Shown: piece by piece, positions 50,641-62,159 of the stretch
How the letters are laid out: the number at the start of each line of letters is the position of its first letter
How positions within the stretch are numbered: the first letter of the stretch is position 1
NCBI GenBank assembly: GCA_963575745.1
Contig: CAUYUJ010014002.1
Location: 701,290 to 765,289, forward strand
Direction: 5' to 3'
DNA from: Prorocentrum cordatum
Taxonomy: Eukaryota > Sar > Dinophyceae > Prorocentrales > Prorocentraceae
Length of the DNA: 64,000 bases
The notes under the pieces: generated by a model
Databases searched by the model: none
What the model was told of the DNA's origin: nothing
What the model saw: only the letters and a program-made list of their open reading frames with translations
Position numbers and translations under genes: made by a program

Positions 50641-53600
50641 ATGGTTCTGGTCTTGTTTCTCGCAATTGCCGCTGGTGTTCTTCGCATTGGCCCGTGCCTT
50701 CCAATGAGTGATGGTGGCGATGACCTCGGGGCACCTGGCTGGCCCGAGGGGGATCGTGAAGATGCTGGTCCTTGCGGGCGGGGCGATCCAGGCGATGAGC
50801 TTGAAATGCTTCTGGAGCAACAGCGGCGTGAGCAACGCCTCGATCAGCACCTCGTCGCCGCGGCAGTCCCGCAGGAGGCTCTCGCAGTGGCTCCTCCGCC
50901 ATTGGAGGATTGGTGCGCTTCTTGGGACGGGTCCGAGGTAGTTCTGCGCGCTGACTCAGCCAAAATTGCGCGCATGCCGGCGCGCCCCAGCCCCGAGGTC
51001 GATGCTCTCGCCGTTCATTTCTGCGGGGAGACGCCAAGACTTGGAATGCCATTGGAGGCTGAAGCGCAGCTTTTGGGGCCGACGAGGAACACATTCCCCC
51101 GCAGATTGGTGGAGTACGCTAGTTGCACACTGCACATTGGCTGGGCGTTCGCATCTGGATTTTGGAAGCGACTTGGGCAACTCATTCAGGCCGAAAAGTA
51201 TCGACCAGTAGCAGCGTTCAAGAAAACTTCCTTCGATGAGACACCGTGCAATCTTCGCGTGGACATGCTCCCACGGCTCGCCGGCCCAACCCCTGCGAAG
51301 CGTTTGCGGCGCCGACGGGTGACCAGTTACAGGCCGCAGACATGCAAGGTGCTACAGAGCGAGATTGGTTTGGGTTTGCTGCTCGAAGAGATAGGCGCTT
51401 TGGAAGAGGATGGGCCGGGAGGGGTCCGAGGCAACGGTCGATATATCGGAGGGCGCCTCCGGCGACTCACCGCCGCGCCCTGCCATTCCAGGGTCGCCGC
51501 CCTCGTTCGGGCTCCTGGGGGGGGGGCTACCAGGCACGGGCCTCTCTTGGGCCATCTTGGATCTCGGCGCTGCGAAGGGCCATCCTGGAACCGCTGTGGG
51601 TCGTCCCCTGCGCCGCTTAGGCAGCGCGAGCGACGAATTCGAGGCGTCGTCGTTTTCATTTTCGGCTTTTGGGGGGAGACGCCCGAAAAGCCGCGCGGGG
51701 CGCGGGCTCCGCGGCGGAGGGCACTGGGCTGCCGAGGGGCGGGGACTGCGCAGGAGGCCTCGCCCAGAGCTTGCCCAGCACCTAGCGCGACCGCAGGAGG
51801 GAGCGGGGCAGAGAAAGGTAGGGGCAGGGCCGAAGGCGGGGAGGGGGTGTAGGCTAGGTTCGTGCCTCGTGGCCCCATTGGGGGTGCCGGCAGATTTTGG
51901 TCACCGCCCCACTCCCCGCGCATTTGCAAATACAAGACCATTCCACCGCTGAGGTCACCCGCCAGTGCTTGAATAGCCAGTGGAACATCGATGGCCTGAG
52001 CGACTTGCTGTCGAAGTTTGGTCGGGTCATCAGCCTTACTTCGGCCGACAGGGCGTCTTCAAACTTGCGCACAGAGGCGTCGCTTCTCCGCGATGCCTCC
52101 GCGAACGAAGCTCGTATCAGCTTAGGATGCACTGTCCACAGGATTAGCACCGTCACCAAAGCCCAATACAGCGTCGTTGACCACGACATCAGTCACATGA
52201 TCGCTGTCGCCTTGGTCGTCCGGCCAGGCGGGATGTTTCATCTTTTGCAACAGTGCGTCGAGTGCTTTCTGGTGAATTCTTGACGCTTCGCGCATCCCCA
52301 CCAGCCCATCGAGAAACGACGCCCAGGTGAGTTGAGGTGATCACGGAAGTGTGGGAACAAAGAAGGGGACATCCGAACCGAGCGAAGGAGGGAGGAGGAA
52401 AAGGAGGATGCAGGATGCATGGATGAGGGAGCGGGGAGAAGGACTATGAATCGGATGAGGAGGAGGGGAAGGGGGAGGGGGAGAAGGAGGAACAGGACAA
52501 GCAGGAGGAGGGGGAGGATGAGGAACAGTCAAAGGCGATCAAGAAAACAAAAGCCTCTTGAATATTTATCGGTGTCTTTTCGGATGTCTCCTGGAAGCTT
52601 TTGGAAGGCCTCTTGGGGCGTCTGGGGGCATCTTGGCGGGCCCAGGGCCGTCTTTGAGCGTCTTGGGTGCTTCGGGGTTCCTATTGAAGCTTCTTGGGGG
52701 TCTCTTGGGGGCCTCTTGGAGGCCTCTGGGGGCCGTCTGTGCGCCCCTTGGGGCCCTCTTGGGGCGCCCTTGGGAGCTTTTTATGGGCGCTCCTGGGGTC
52801 ATCTTGGAGGATATCGATCAAAGAAGCCGGGTTCCCCAATTCGCGCCCCCGTTCGGGAGCCCCAAAAACCATATCTTGGACCCCTCTTGGGGCGCTCTTG
52901 GAGCGCCCTTGGGCGCTGTTGGAGCCGCACAGGGGCTCGCTCGGGCGTCTCTTGGGGCCCTTTCGGGCCATGTTGGAACCATTTGGAGGCTTCGGATGGC
53001 CATCGTAAGCGAAAAGGCGAGAACGCAGCAATCATTGACTTTCTTTAGGTGTTAAAGGATTTGGGCCTCTTCGGGACCTCCTTGGTCCTTGGCGAGCCCT
53101 TTGGCCAATTGGAGCCGTCTTGGGGCGATATTGGACCCTCTTGGAGCATTTTGGGAGCCATCTTGAGGCATCTTGGGCTATCTTGAGCCAGCTTTGAAAT
53201 CATCTTGGGCTCTCCAAGGCCATCTTGGAACCAAATTGGGCCATCTTGGACGGTTTAATCCCTCGCCGCCCCCCCCCTCCCTTCCCCCCCCTCCCGTCCA
53301 GGTCCAGGGGGCGGGGTTGGAAGGGGAAGCGCCCTAGACCACCTTCGCCCTAAAGGGTTGGTGGGATTTTCTTGACATCGTACCAAATGGGATTCCACCC
53401 CGCGCTGGCAGCGAAGCGGCCGATTTCCGGACGAGCATGCTCGACCTTTTCTTCAGCGGCAGCGATCTGACCAGTCAACAAGGGCGCGCTGTTGTCGAGG
53501 ACCTTTTGAACATGGATTGGAGGTCGAAGCGGCCAACACATGCGTGCGCTATTGGTCATTGCCTTGGGCGAGATGATACTATCTCAAAAATCAAGACGCT

Positions 53601-54411
53601 GTTGGTCCCTGCGTTGCTCCCCCACTTGTTCCACATTTTTGCAAGATCCCGGTGGACTGGCGCCGCCCAGACTTTCTCCGACTTGGGGAAAGGGTTTGCG
53701 CCGCACAACATATTCGGACATGCAATTGTAGTCATGGACAAATGCGTGAAAGAGAAGCGCGAACCGGAAAAAGCTGACTTCGAGGCGTTGTTGGGGAAGG
53801 AGGACCAGGAGGGATGGGATGACCATGACGACGGCGATGATTTCCTGCTCTCCCCACTTGTCGATGACATGTTCTTGCCTGCTGACGACGCCGTGGTTGA
53901 GTACGAAGAGGACAAAGACCCCTCCAAGCTGGCGGCGGGCGAGGCCCGGGACTTTGCCAAGTTTAATTTGCGAATGCGGTCCAAGGCTGTTGCGTTTGCA
54001 GGCGGCCCGGCCCCGCTGCTCAGGTTGATTCTCTCGGCCGTGGTGTTGCGGCCGATCATGGACATGCTGCACAGGGCCTTCAGCGTGTGCTCCAAGGACT
54101 TTGCCCAAACGGCCGCTTCTGCAGCGATGGGCAGCGACGAAGGCAAGTACCGCATCATTGAGATCCAGAGGATAACGTCCTTTTTTTTTGCAGATGTCTG
54201 CAAGCTTATTGATGACTCCGGCCCCCTATCCCGCGCATTGATTTCGACGTGGCGGACATCGCTGATTGCCGCAACCGCGTTTCGCATGCTCGCTCGGGGT
54301 GCTGGGGCGGCCCACTTCTTGCTGGACGCCGCCTTCTTTTCCTACCCCTACAGGTTGTTCGACCTGGTGGACGATAGCCTCTGCGAAAGGCCCCGCCCCA
54401 CTCTGAAATAA
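50641..54411 (+). CDS. Gene D: unknown protein, possibly transposase-derived
   Basis: Three predicted exons: 50641-51348, 51894-52271 and 53356-54411, about 713 aa. Introns AAG|GTGCTA...GGCAG (545 nt) and CTG|GTGAAT...AAAG (1084 nt) both restore frame. The N-terminus is hydrophobic (MVLVLFLAIAAG), or the start may be ATG 50704 (MSDGGDDLG). Exon 1 has a helical Glu/Gln-rich segment (ELEMLLEQQRREQRLDQHLV). Exon 2 has LTSADRASSNLRTEASLLRD then GCTVHRIS. Exon 3 has FARSRWTGAAQTF, an acidic stretch (DDHDDGDD) and a C-terminal helical region. The order Asp...Asn, then C-x2-H, then RW recalls hAT-type RNase H-fold transposases, but a full catalytic set is not established and the resemblance may be chance. 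Conserved-looking, dinoflagellate-restricted protein is the safer description. Confidence 0.55.
51349..51893 (+). other. Predicted intron 1 of gene D
   Basis: 545 nt, donor GTGCTA, acceptor GCCGGCAG. GC-rich and without array structure. The donor is chosen because it is phase-compatible; others nearby are possible. Confidence 0.5.
52272..53355 (+). mobile_element. Intron 2 of gene D: TTGGGG-array intron-type element, copy III
   Basis: 1084 nt, GTGAAT...CTAAAG. Left part TTCTTGACGCTTCGCGCATC then CCCACCAGCCC; right end just past the acceptor GGGTTGGTGGGAT, its inverted partner. Inside: (GGA)-rich tract, array, ATCGATCAAAG (52813), AGCGAAAAGGCGAGAA (53008), array, GTCCAGGTCCAGGG, acceptor. Removal keeps gene D in frame. 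Confidence 0.72.
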
Positions 54412-54625
54412 TACGTGTGTCATGGTTCCCGGGCCCCTACCCCTTGTCCAAGTGTCCTGTTCCGCGACCTCGCTGAGGAACCCAGCGGTCGCGGCGCCAG
54501 GGGGGAGGGGCATTTTGTTGTCGCTTGTTTTGGGTACGGGGCCCTTCGGCCCCCTGGTGGCTCGGCCGCCCGCCACAGGGCCGCACGCCAGCCCATCCAA
54601 TCACGCCCGCGCCCTTTGAGGCCCC

Positions 54626-54684
54626 CAGGTTTCCCTGAGCGGTCCTCGCCTCGTGGCTCTGCGAGGACCGCTCAGGGAAACCTG
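54626..54684. repeat. Perfect 24-bp-stem hairpin
   Basis: CAGGTTTCCCTGAGCGGTCC plus TCGC on the left is exactly complementary to the right arm ending GGGAAACCTG; loop CTCGTGGCTCT. About 215 bp after gene D's stop. Confidence 0.9.
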
Positions 54685-54689
54685 AAGCC

Positions 54690-55342
54690 ATCGTCCCCCC
54701 TGCCCGTGCTCCCCGTAGGGTTTCTCAGGACCTCCTTTGGGCTGTCTTCGGGCCTTCCCGGAGGCCTCCCTTCAGTTTGCCTCCTTTGGCCCTTTCTGGG
54801 GCCCCATTGAATTTCTCGAGCCCCCTCAGGGCTTCGTTGTTCATTTTGGTTCGAACTTGCCGAGGTCTTTGGGGGCGCTCTCAGGGAGCGATTGGGGTAA
54901 TGTTTGTCTCTCCTGTGTGTTGTTATGCCGCTGGGTTCAGCGAGCTGGGCGAAAAAACGCGGTCTTGGGATCGACGGGCCAGCGTTTGCGACGGCGGCCA
55001 GCCCTGGGGGCGCGGGCACGCAGCAATTTGAAAGGGTTCGTGGTCCTTGGGGCGCGGGCCCATCACGACTTACGGGGGATAGTGGTTTCGCAGGTGCAGG
55101 CCCAACGCAATTTCAGATGGATCGTGGCTCCGGTGACTGGCGGCGCGTTCTTTGCGTAATGTGCAGGGGCCCGTGGCCATGGTGGCGCAGGGTCGCCCCA
55201 ATTTAATGCTGCGGATGGCTCCCCAGGCGCGGCCCCCTCACGTTGGACGCGCGGCCCCGGCGCAATTTATTCTGGTCTCTGGTTTGTGGCCTCGGTGGCG
55301 CGTGTCCCGTGTAAATTGGGGCGGCTCTGGGAGCGCAGACCT
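54690..55342. other. No gene; short degenerate TTGGGG and GGCGCGGGC motifs
   Basis: 54710-54880 carries weak TTGGGC-type units; 55010-55330 repeats GGGCGCGGGCCCATCACG-like motifs that recur at 63775-63890. Confidence 0.45.
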
Positions 55343-55679
55343 CGGGCAATTCTCGACGATTCGCGCATCCCCGCCAGCCCGTCCCAGAAACAACACCCAG
55401 CCGAGTTGAGCGGACTAGGGAAGTGTAGGAACAAAGAGGGGGACTGCTGTTGTTTTTCGCATGAGGAAGAGGAGGAGGAGGAGGAGGAGGAGGAGGAGGA
55501 GGAGGAGGAGGAGGAGGAGGAGGAGGAGGAGGATCCCTGAGGAAGCAGCCAGGACAGCGATGGAAGCCTCCTGAAGGCACAGGAGTGCCTATGGCGGGCC
55601 CTTTGCTTGGGGACACCCCAACTCGCAGCCTGTTAATTAGGTTCTCTCACCAGGGACCGCCCTGGCAGACAAACCCAAC

Positions 55680-58600
55680 GAAGGCGAGGGGCGAACTATG
55701 GGCGACGGGCACGGCCGCGGCGCGCGCGGCGGCCTTGGGCCACTCTATGTGGGAAAACACGCCAGGGGCGAAGGGCAGGGCTGCCGCGCGGGGCGGCCCC
55801 GGGCGATTCTGCGTGGGAAAAAACGCCATGGGCGAGAGGCAGGGCCGCCGCGCAAGTTGGGCCACTCTGCGTGGGAAAACACATTATGGGCTAAAGGTGG
55901 CCTTCACCCGCCCCCCCCCTCAGGGGGATTAAGGGGTCGAAGGGGAGGGGCCTTTGCCGCGCGGCGGCCCTGGGCCATCCTGCGTGGGAAAACCCTCTAT
56001 GGGCGAAAGGGCACCCTGCGCATGAACACGCGCTATCGGCGAAGGGCAAGACCGTTGCGCGCGCGGCGGCCCCCGGTTAGTCTGCGTGGGAAAACACGCC
56101 ATGGGCGAGGGGCAGGGTCGCCGCGCGCGCGGCGGCCCTGGGCCGCTCTGCGTGGGAAAACGCGCTATGGGCGAGGGGCGGTGCCGCCGCGCGCGCGGCG
56201 GCCCTGGGCCACTCTGCGTGAGAACACACGCCATGGGCGAGGGGCAAGGCCGCCGCGCGCCTTGGCCACCCTGCGCGAAAACACCTGATGGGCGAAGGCC
56301 AGACCCGCCGCGCGCAAGTGGCCCTGGGCCACTCTGCGCGGGAAAACACCTTATGGGCGAGGGGGCACCTTGCGCGAACGGCGGCCTTGGGCCACTTTGT
56401 GTAGGAAAAAACACGCCGTGGGCGTTGGGCAGAGATACTCTGCGTGGGAAAACAAAATTATGGGCGAGAGGCAGGGCCGCCGCCCGCGCGGCGGTCCTGG
56501 GCCACTCTGTGCAGGAAGGCGCGCAATCGGCGAGGGGCGGCGGCCCTGGCCTACTCTGCGTGGGAAAACGCGCTATGGGGAAAAAACACGCCATGGGCGA
56601 ATGGCAGGGCGCGGCGGCGGCCCTGGGCCACTCTGCGTGAAAAACATGCCATGGGGGAGGGGCAAGGCCGCCGCGCGCGCGGCGGCCCTGGGCCACTCCG
56701 CGCAGGAAAACAAGCCATGGGAGAGGGGCAGGGCCACTTCGCATTGGAAAAAAAAACATATGAATTGGCAAGGGGCAGGGCCGCCGCGCGCGGCGGCCCT
56801 GGGCCACTCTGCGAAGGAAAACGCGCCACGCGCGAGGGGCAAAGCCGCTGCGCTCGCGGCGCCCCCAGGCCACTCTGCGTGGGAAAACGCGCTATGGGCT
56901 ATGGGCAAGCGGCGGTGTTGCTGCCCCGCGCCTGCGGCGGCCCTGGGGTGCTCTGTGTGGGAAAACACGCCATGCCCTGGGCCATGGGAAAACACGCCAT
57001 GGGCCATGCATGGGAAAAAAACCAGCGATCGGCAAAAGGCAGGACCGCCGCGCGCGCGGCGGTCCTGGGTCATTCTGCGCGGGGAATCCCGCTATGGGCG
57101 AGAGGCTGGGCCACCGTGCATGGAAAACATATTCACTGCGAGGGGCGATGCCGCCGCGCGCGCGGCGGCCCTGGGCGATTCTGCGTTGGAAACACGCCAT
57201 TGGCGAGGCGCGCGCGGCGGCCCTGGGCCATTCTGCATGGGAAAACACACCATGGGCGAGGTGCAGGGCCGCCGCGCGCGCGACCGCCCTGGGCCATTCT
57301 GCGTGGGGAAACACGCCATGGGCGAGGGGCAGGGCCGCCGCGCGCCTTGGGACTCTGCGTGCAAAAACACGCCATAGGCGAGGGGCAGGGCCGCTGCGCG
57401 CGCGACGGCCCTGGGCCACTCTGTGTGGGAAACACGCCATGGGCGAGGGGGCACCCTGCGCGGGAAAGCCCGCTACGGGCGATGGGGCATGGCCGCTGCA
57501 CACGCAGCGGCCCTGGGCGAATCTGCATGGGAAATCGCGCTATGGGCTATGGGCGAAAGGCATGGCCACTCTGCGTCGGAAAACTCGCCATCGGCGAGGG
57601 GCAAGGCCGCGCCGCGGCCGCCGCGCGCGCGGCGGCCCCGGGCCACTTTGCGTTGGAAAACATGCTATGGGCGAGGGGCTGGGCCGCCGCGAGCGCGGCG
57701 GCCACTCTGCGTGGCAAAACGAGCCACGGGTGAGGGGCAGGGCCGCCGCGAGGCCACTTTGCGTGGGAAAACACGCCATGGGCGAGGGGCAGGGCCGCCG
57801 CGCGCAGGGCCATTCTGCATGGGAAACACGCCGTGGCGCTGTGGGCGAGGGCAGGGCCACTCTGCATGGGAAAACACGGTGTGGGCGAGGGACCAGGCCG
57901 CCGCGTGCGTGGCGGCCCTGGGCCACTCTGCATCGGAAAACATGGCATGGGCGAGGGGCAGGGCCGCCGCGCGCGCGGCGGCCCTGGGCCATTCTGCTTC
58001 AAGAAACAAGCCATGGGCAAGGGGCAGGGCCGCTGCGCGCCTTGGGCCACTCTGTATGGGAAACACATTATTGGCGAAGCGCGCGGCGGCCCTGGGCGAC
58101 TCTGCGTTGGAAAACACGCCACAGGCGAGGGGGCACCCTGCGCGGGGAAACATAGGCAGGACCGCCGCGCGCACGGCGGCCCCGGGCTACTCTGCTTAGG
58201 AAATCACACTATGGGCGAGGGACAAAGCCACTCTGCGTCGGAAAACTCGCCATCGGCGAGGGGCAGGGCCGCCGCGCGCGCGGCGGCCCTGTGCAATTCT
58301 GCGTCAGAAAACCGTTATCGGCGAGGGGCAGGGCCGCCGCGCGCGCAGCCATTCTGCGTGGGGAAACACGCCATGGGCGAGGAGGGGCAGGTCCGCCGCG
58401 CGCGCGGCGGCCCGGGGCTACTCTGCGTGGAGAAAGAACGCCATGGGCGAAGGGCAGGGCCGCCGCGCGCCTTGGGCCATTCTGCGTGGGGAAACACGCC
58501 ATGGGCGAAGGGCCGCTGGGCGACCCTGCATGGGAAAACACACCGTGGCCAAGGGCCAAGGGGGCGCCCTGCGCGGAAAACGCTTTATCGGCGAGGGGCA

Positions 58601-61600
58601 GGACCGCCGCGTGCGCGGCGGCCCCGGGCGCGTGGGAAAATACGCTATGGGCGAAAAGCAGAGCCACTCTGCGTGAGAAAACCATTATGGCGAAGGGCAG
58701 GGCCGCCGCGCGCGCGGCGGCCCTAGGCAATTCTGTGCGATTGGCGAGGGGCAGGGCTACTCTGCATGGGAGAACACGCCATGGGCGAGGGGCGGCCCTG
58801 GGCCATCCTGCGCGAGAAAACACGCCATGGGCCATGGGCGAGGGCCAGGGGCAAAGGCGCCGTGTAGGAAAACACGCCATGGGCGAGGGGCAAAACCGCT
58901 GCGCGCCTTAGGGCACCCCGCGTGGGACAACACCATGGGCGAGAGGTAGGGCCGCCGCGTGCGCGGCGGTCCTGAGCCATTCTTCGTGGGAGAACACGCT
59001 ATGGGCGAGGTGGAACCCTGCGAGGGAACGCACGCGGCGGCCCCGGGTTAGTCTGCGTGGGAAATCACAAATCACGCAATCGGCGAGGGGCAAAGCCATT
59101 TTGCGTTGGAAAACACATTATGCGCGCTACTGGCGAGGGGCAAGGCCGCCGCTCGCGCTGCAGCCCTGGGCCATTCTGCGTCGGAAGACGCGCTATCCGC
59201 TATCGGCGAGGGGCGGTGCCGCAGCGCACACGCGCGGCGGCCCTGGGCAACTCTGCTTGGGAAAACACGCCATGGGCGAGGGACAGGGCCGCCGCGCGCG
59301 CGGCGGCCTGGCAACCCTGGGCTACTGTGCTTGGAAAAATACGCTATGGACGAGAAGCAGGGCCACCGCGCGCTTTGGGCCACCCTGACTGAACAAAAAC
59401 CATATTATAGGCGAGAAAACACGCTATCGGCGAGAGGGCACCCTGCGCAGGAAAACGCGCCACGGGCGAAGTGCAGGGCCACTCTGCGTGGGAAGCCATA
59501 TGATGGGCGAAGGGCCACTGCGCACGCGGCCGTTCTGGGCTACTCTGCATGGGAAACGCGCTATGGCCGAGGGGCGGTGCCCCCGCGCGCGGCGGCCCTG
59601 GGCCACTCTGCGATGGAAACCACGCTATGGGCGAGGGGCAGGGCCGCCGCGCTCGCGGCAGCCCTGGGCCATCCGGCGTGGGGAAACGCGCCATTGGCGA
59701 GGGGCCAGGGCCGCTGCGCGGCGGCGGCCCTGGGCCATTCTGCGTGGAAAAACACGCCACGCCGCCTTGGGCCATTCTGTGTGGGGGGAAACACGCCATG
59801 GGCGATGGGCAGGGTCGCCGCGCGCCTTGGGCCATTCTATGTGGGACTTTATGGGCGAGGGGCAGAGCCGCTGGGCGCGCGGCGGCCCTGGGACACCCTG
59901 CATGGGAAAAGCTAGAAGCGAGAGGGCACCCTGCGTGGGAAAACGCGCTGTCAGCGAGGGGCAGGACCGCCGCGCGCGCGGAGGCCACATGGGCTATTTT
60001 GCATAGGAAATCATCGCATGGGCGAGGGGCAGGGCCACTCTACGCTGGAAAACACATTGTGGGCGAGGGGCAGGAGCGCCGCGTGGGCGGCGGCCCTGGG
60101 CCATTCTTCTGTGGAAAACATTGCATGGGCGAGGGGCAGGGCCGCCGCGCGCCTCCAGCCACTCTGGGTGGATAACACATTATGGGCGAGGGGCAGGGCC
60201 GCCGCGCGCGCGGCGGCCCTGTGCGACCCTGCGATGGGAAACACGTTACGGGCGAAAGGGCACTCTGCGCTGGAAAACGCGCTATCGGCGATGGGTAGGA
60301 CCGCCGCGCGCGCGCGCGCGCGGCGGCCCTGGGCCTACTACTCTGCGTGGGAAATCACGCTATGGGCGAAGGGCAGGGCCGCCGCGCGCACGGTGGCCCT
60401 GGGCGACCCTGCGCTGGGAAACACGCTATGTGCGAGGGGGCACCCTACGCCGGAAAACGCACAATCGGCGAGGAGCAGGAGCGCCGCGCCGCGCGGGCGG
60501 CAGCCAGGCCTACTCTGCGTAGGAAAAGCCGGTATGGCCGCTATGGGCGAGGGGCAGGGCCATTCTGCATAGGAAAACACATTGCGAGGGGCGGTGCCGC
60601 CGCGCGAGCGGCCTTGGGCCTTGGGCCAGTCTGCGTGGGAAGCGCGCTATGCGCTATGGCCCATAGCGCATAGCGCGCTTCCCACGCAGCCTATGGGCGA
60701 GGGGCCCTTTGCGCGCGGCGGCCCTGGCCCACACTGCGATAGAAAAACGCGATGGGCGAGGGGGCGCCCTGCGCGGGAAAACGCGCTACCGGGGAAGGGC
60801 AGGGCCGCCGAGCGCGCGGCGGCTTCGGGCGCATAAGAAAACACGCTACGAGCGAGGGGCAGGGCCACTCTGCGCTGGAAAACACATTATGGGCGAGGGG
60901 CAGGGCCGCTGCGCGCGCGGTTGCCCTGGGCGACCCTGCGCTGGAAAAGCGCTATGGGCGAAGGAGCACCCTGCGTGAGAAAACGCGCTGTCGGCGAGGG
61001 GCAGGACCGCCGCGCGCGCGCGCGGCGGCCCCGGGCGCGTAGGAAAACACGCTATGGGCGAGAGGCCTCCTTGCGCGCAACGGCCCTGGGCCACTCTGCG
61101 TGGGAGGGCCGCCATGGGCGAGGGGCAGGGCCGCCGCGCGCGCGGCGGCCCTGGGCGACCCTGCATGGGAAAACACGCCATGGGCGAGGGGGCACCGTGC
61201 GTTGGAAAACGCACAACCGGCGAGGGGCGGTACCTCCGAGCGCGCGGCGGCCCCGCGCTACTCTTCGTGGGAAAACACGCCATGGGCGAGGGGCAGGGCC
61301 ATTCTGCGCAAGAAAACGCATTATCGGCGAGGAGCAGGACCGCCGCGCGCGCGGCGGCCATGGGTTACTCTGCGTGGGAGAACGAGCTATGGCCGAGGGG
61401 CATGGCCGCCGCGCGCGCGGCGGCCCTGGGCACTTCTGCAAGGGAAAACACGCCATGGGCGAGGGGCAGGGCCGTTGCGCGCCTTGGAGGGCCTTGGACC
61501 ACCCCGCGTTGGAAAACAAATTACGGACGAGAGGGCCCTGGGCGACCCCGCGTGGGAGAACACACCATAGGCGATGGGGGCGCCCTTCATGTGAAAACGC

Positions 61601-61972
61601 GCCATCGGCGAGGAGCAGGACCGCCGCGCGCGCGCACGGCGGTTTGGGCTATTCTGCATGGGAAACCACGCTATGGGCTATGGCAATGGGCGAGGGGCAG
61701 GGCCACTCTGCGCAGGAAAACACATTATGGGCGAAGGGCAGGGCCGCCGCGTGCGCGGTGGCCCTGGGCGACTCTGCGCAAGAAAAACGCTATGGGCGAG
61801 GGGGCACCCTGCGCAGGGAAACGCGCTATCGGCTATCGGCGAGGGGCAGGGCCGCCGCGCGCGCGGCGGCCCTGGGCACTTCTGCAAAGGAAAACACGCC
61901 ATGGGCGAGGGCGGCGAGGGGCAGGGCCGCCCTGGGCCCCAGGGCGAAACATTGCGTGGGGAACTCTGCGTG
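55680..61972 (+). repeat. 6.3-kb GC-palindrome satellite
   Basis: About 80-95 units of roughly 65-80 bp. The consensus runs GGGCCGCCGCGCGCGCGGCG, GCCCTGGGCCACTCTGCGTG, GGAAAACACGCCATGGGCGA, GGGGCA. Variant units carry GCACCCTGCGCGGGAAAACG or ACTCTGCGTTGGAAAACACA, giving a loose higher-order pattern. Long ORFs in several frames (up to about 430 codons) follow from unit structure and are not supported as genes. Confidence 0.92.
60631..60689. repeat. Perfect 59-bp palindrome
   Basis: CTGCGTGGGAAGCGCGCTAT plus GCGCTATGG, one central C, then the exact complement ending TTCCCACGCAG. It breaks the satellite pattern by inverting half a unit. Confidence 0.92.
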
Positions 61973-62020
61973 GGATGGATGGATGGATGGATGGATGGAT
62001 GGATGGATGGATTGATGTAT
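61973..62020 (+). repeat. (GGAT)n microsatellite
   Basis: Ten GGAT units then GATTGATGTATT, at the right edge of the satellite. Confidence 0.9.
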
Positions 62021-62159
62021 TGATGAGGGAGGTGGGGCAAGGATGGGGAATAGGCGGGTGAGGAGGAGGAGGAGGAGGAAGGAGGAGGGAGGAGCGACAA
62101 GGAGGAGGAATAAGCAGAAGAGGAGGAGGAGGAGGAGGAGGAGGAGGAGGAGGAGGGCG

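Noticed and set aside
54186-54205. Pyrimidine run and GCAG inside gene D exon 3 as a splice acceptor
   Set aside because: The frame is open through it and no matching donor nearby improves the protein; a very short relic intron cannot be excluded.
55680-61972. Long ORFs of 200-430 codons in several frames on both strands
   Set aside because: They arise because the satellite unit lacks stops in many frames; composition is repetitive Arg/Ala/Gly/Pro and there is no domain.
55680-61972. CRISPR-like repeat/spacer array
   Set aside because: Unit spacing is irregular, 'spacers' are themselves repeats, and there are no cas genes; the host is eukaryotic.
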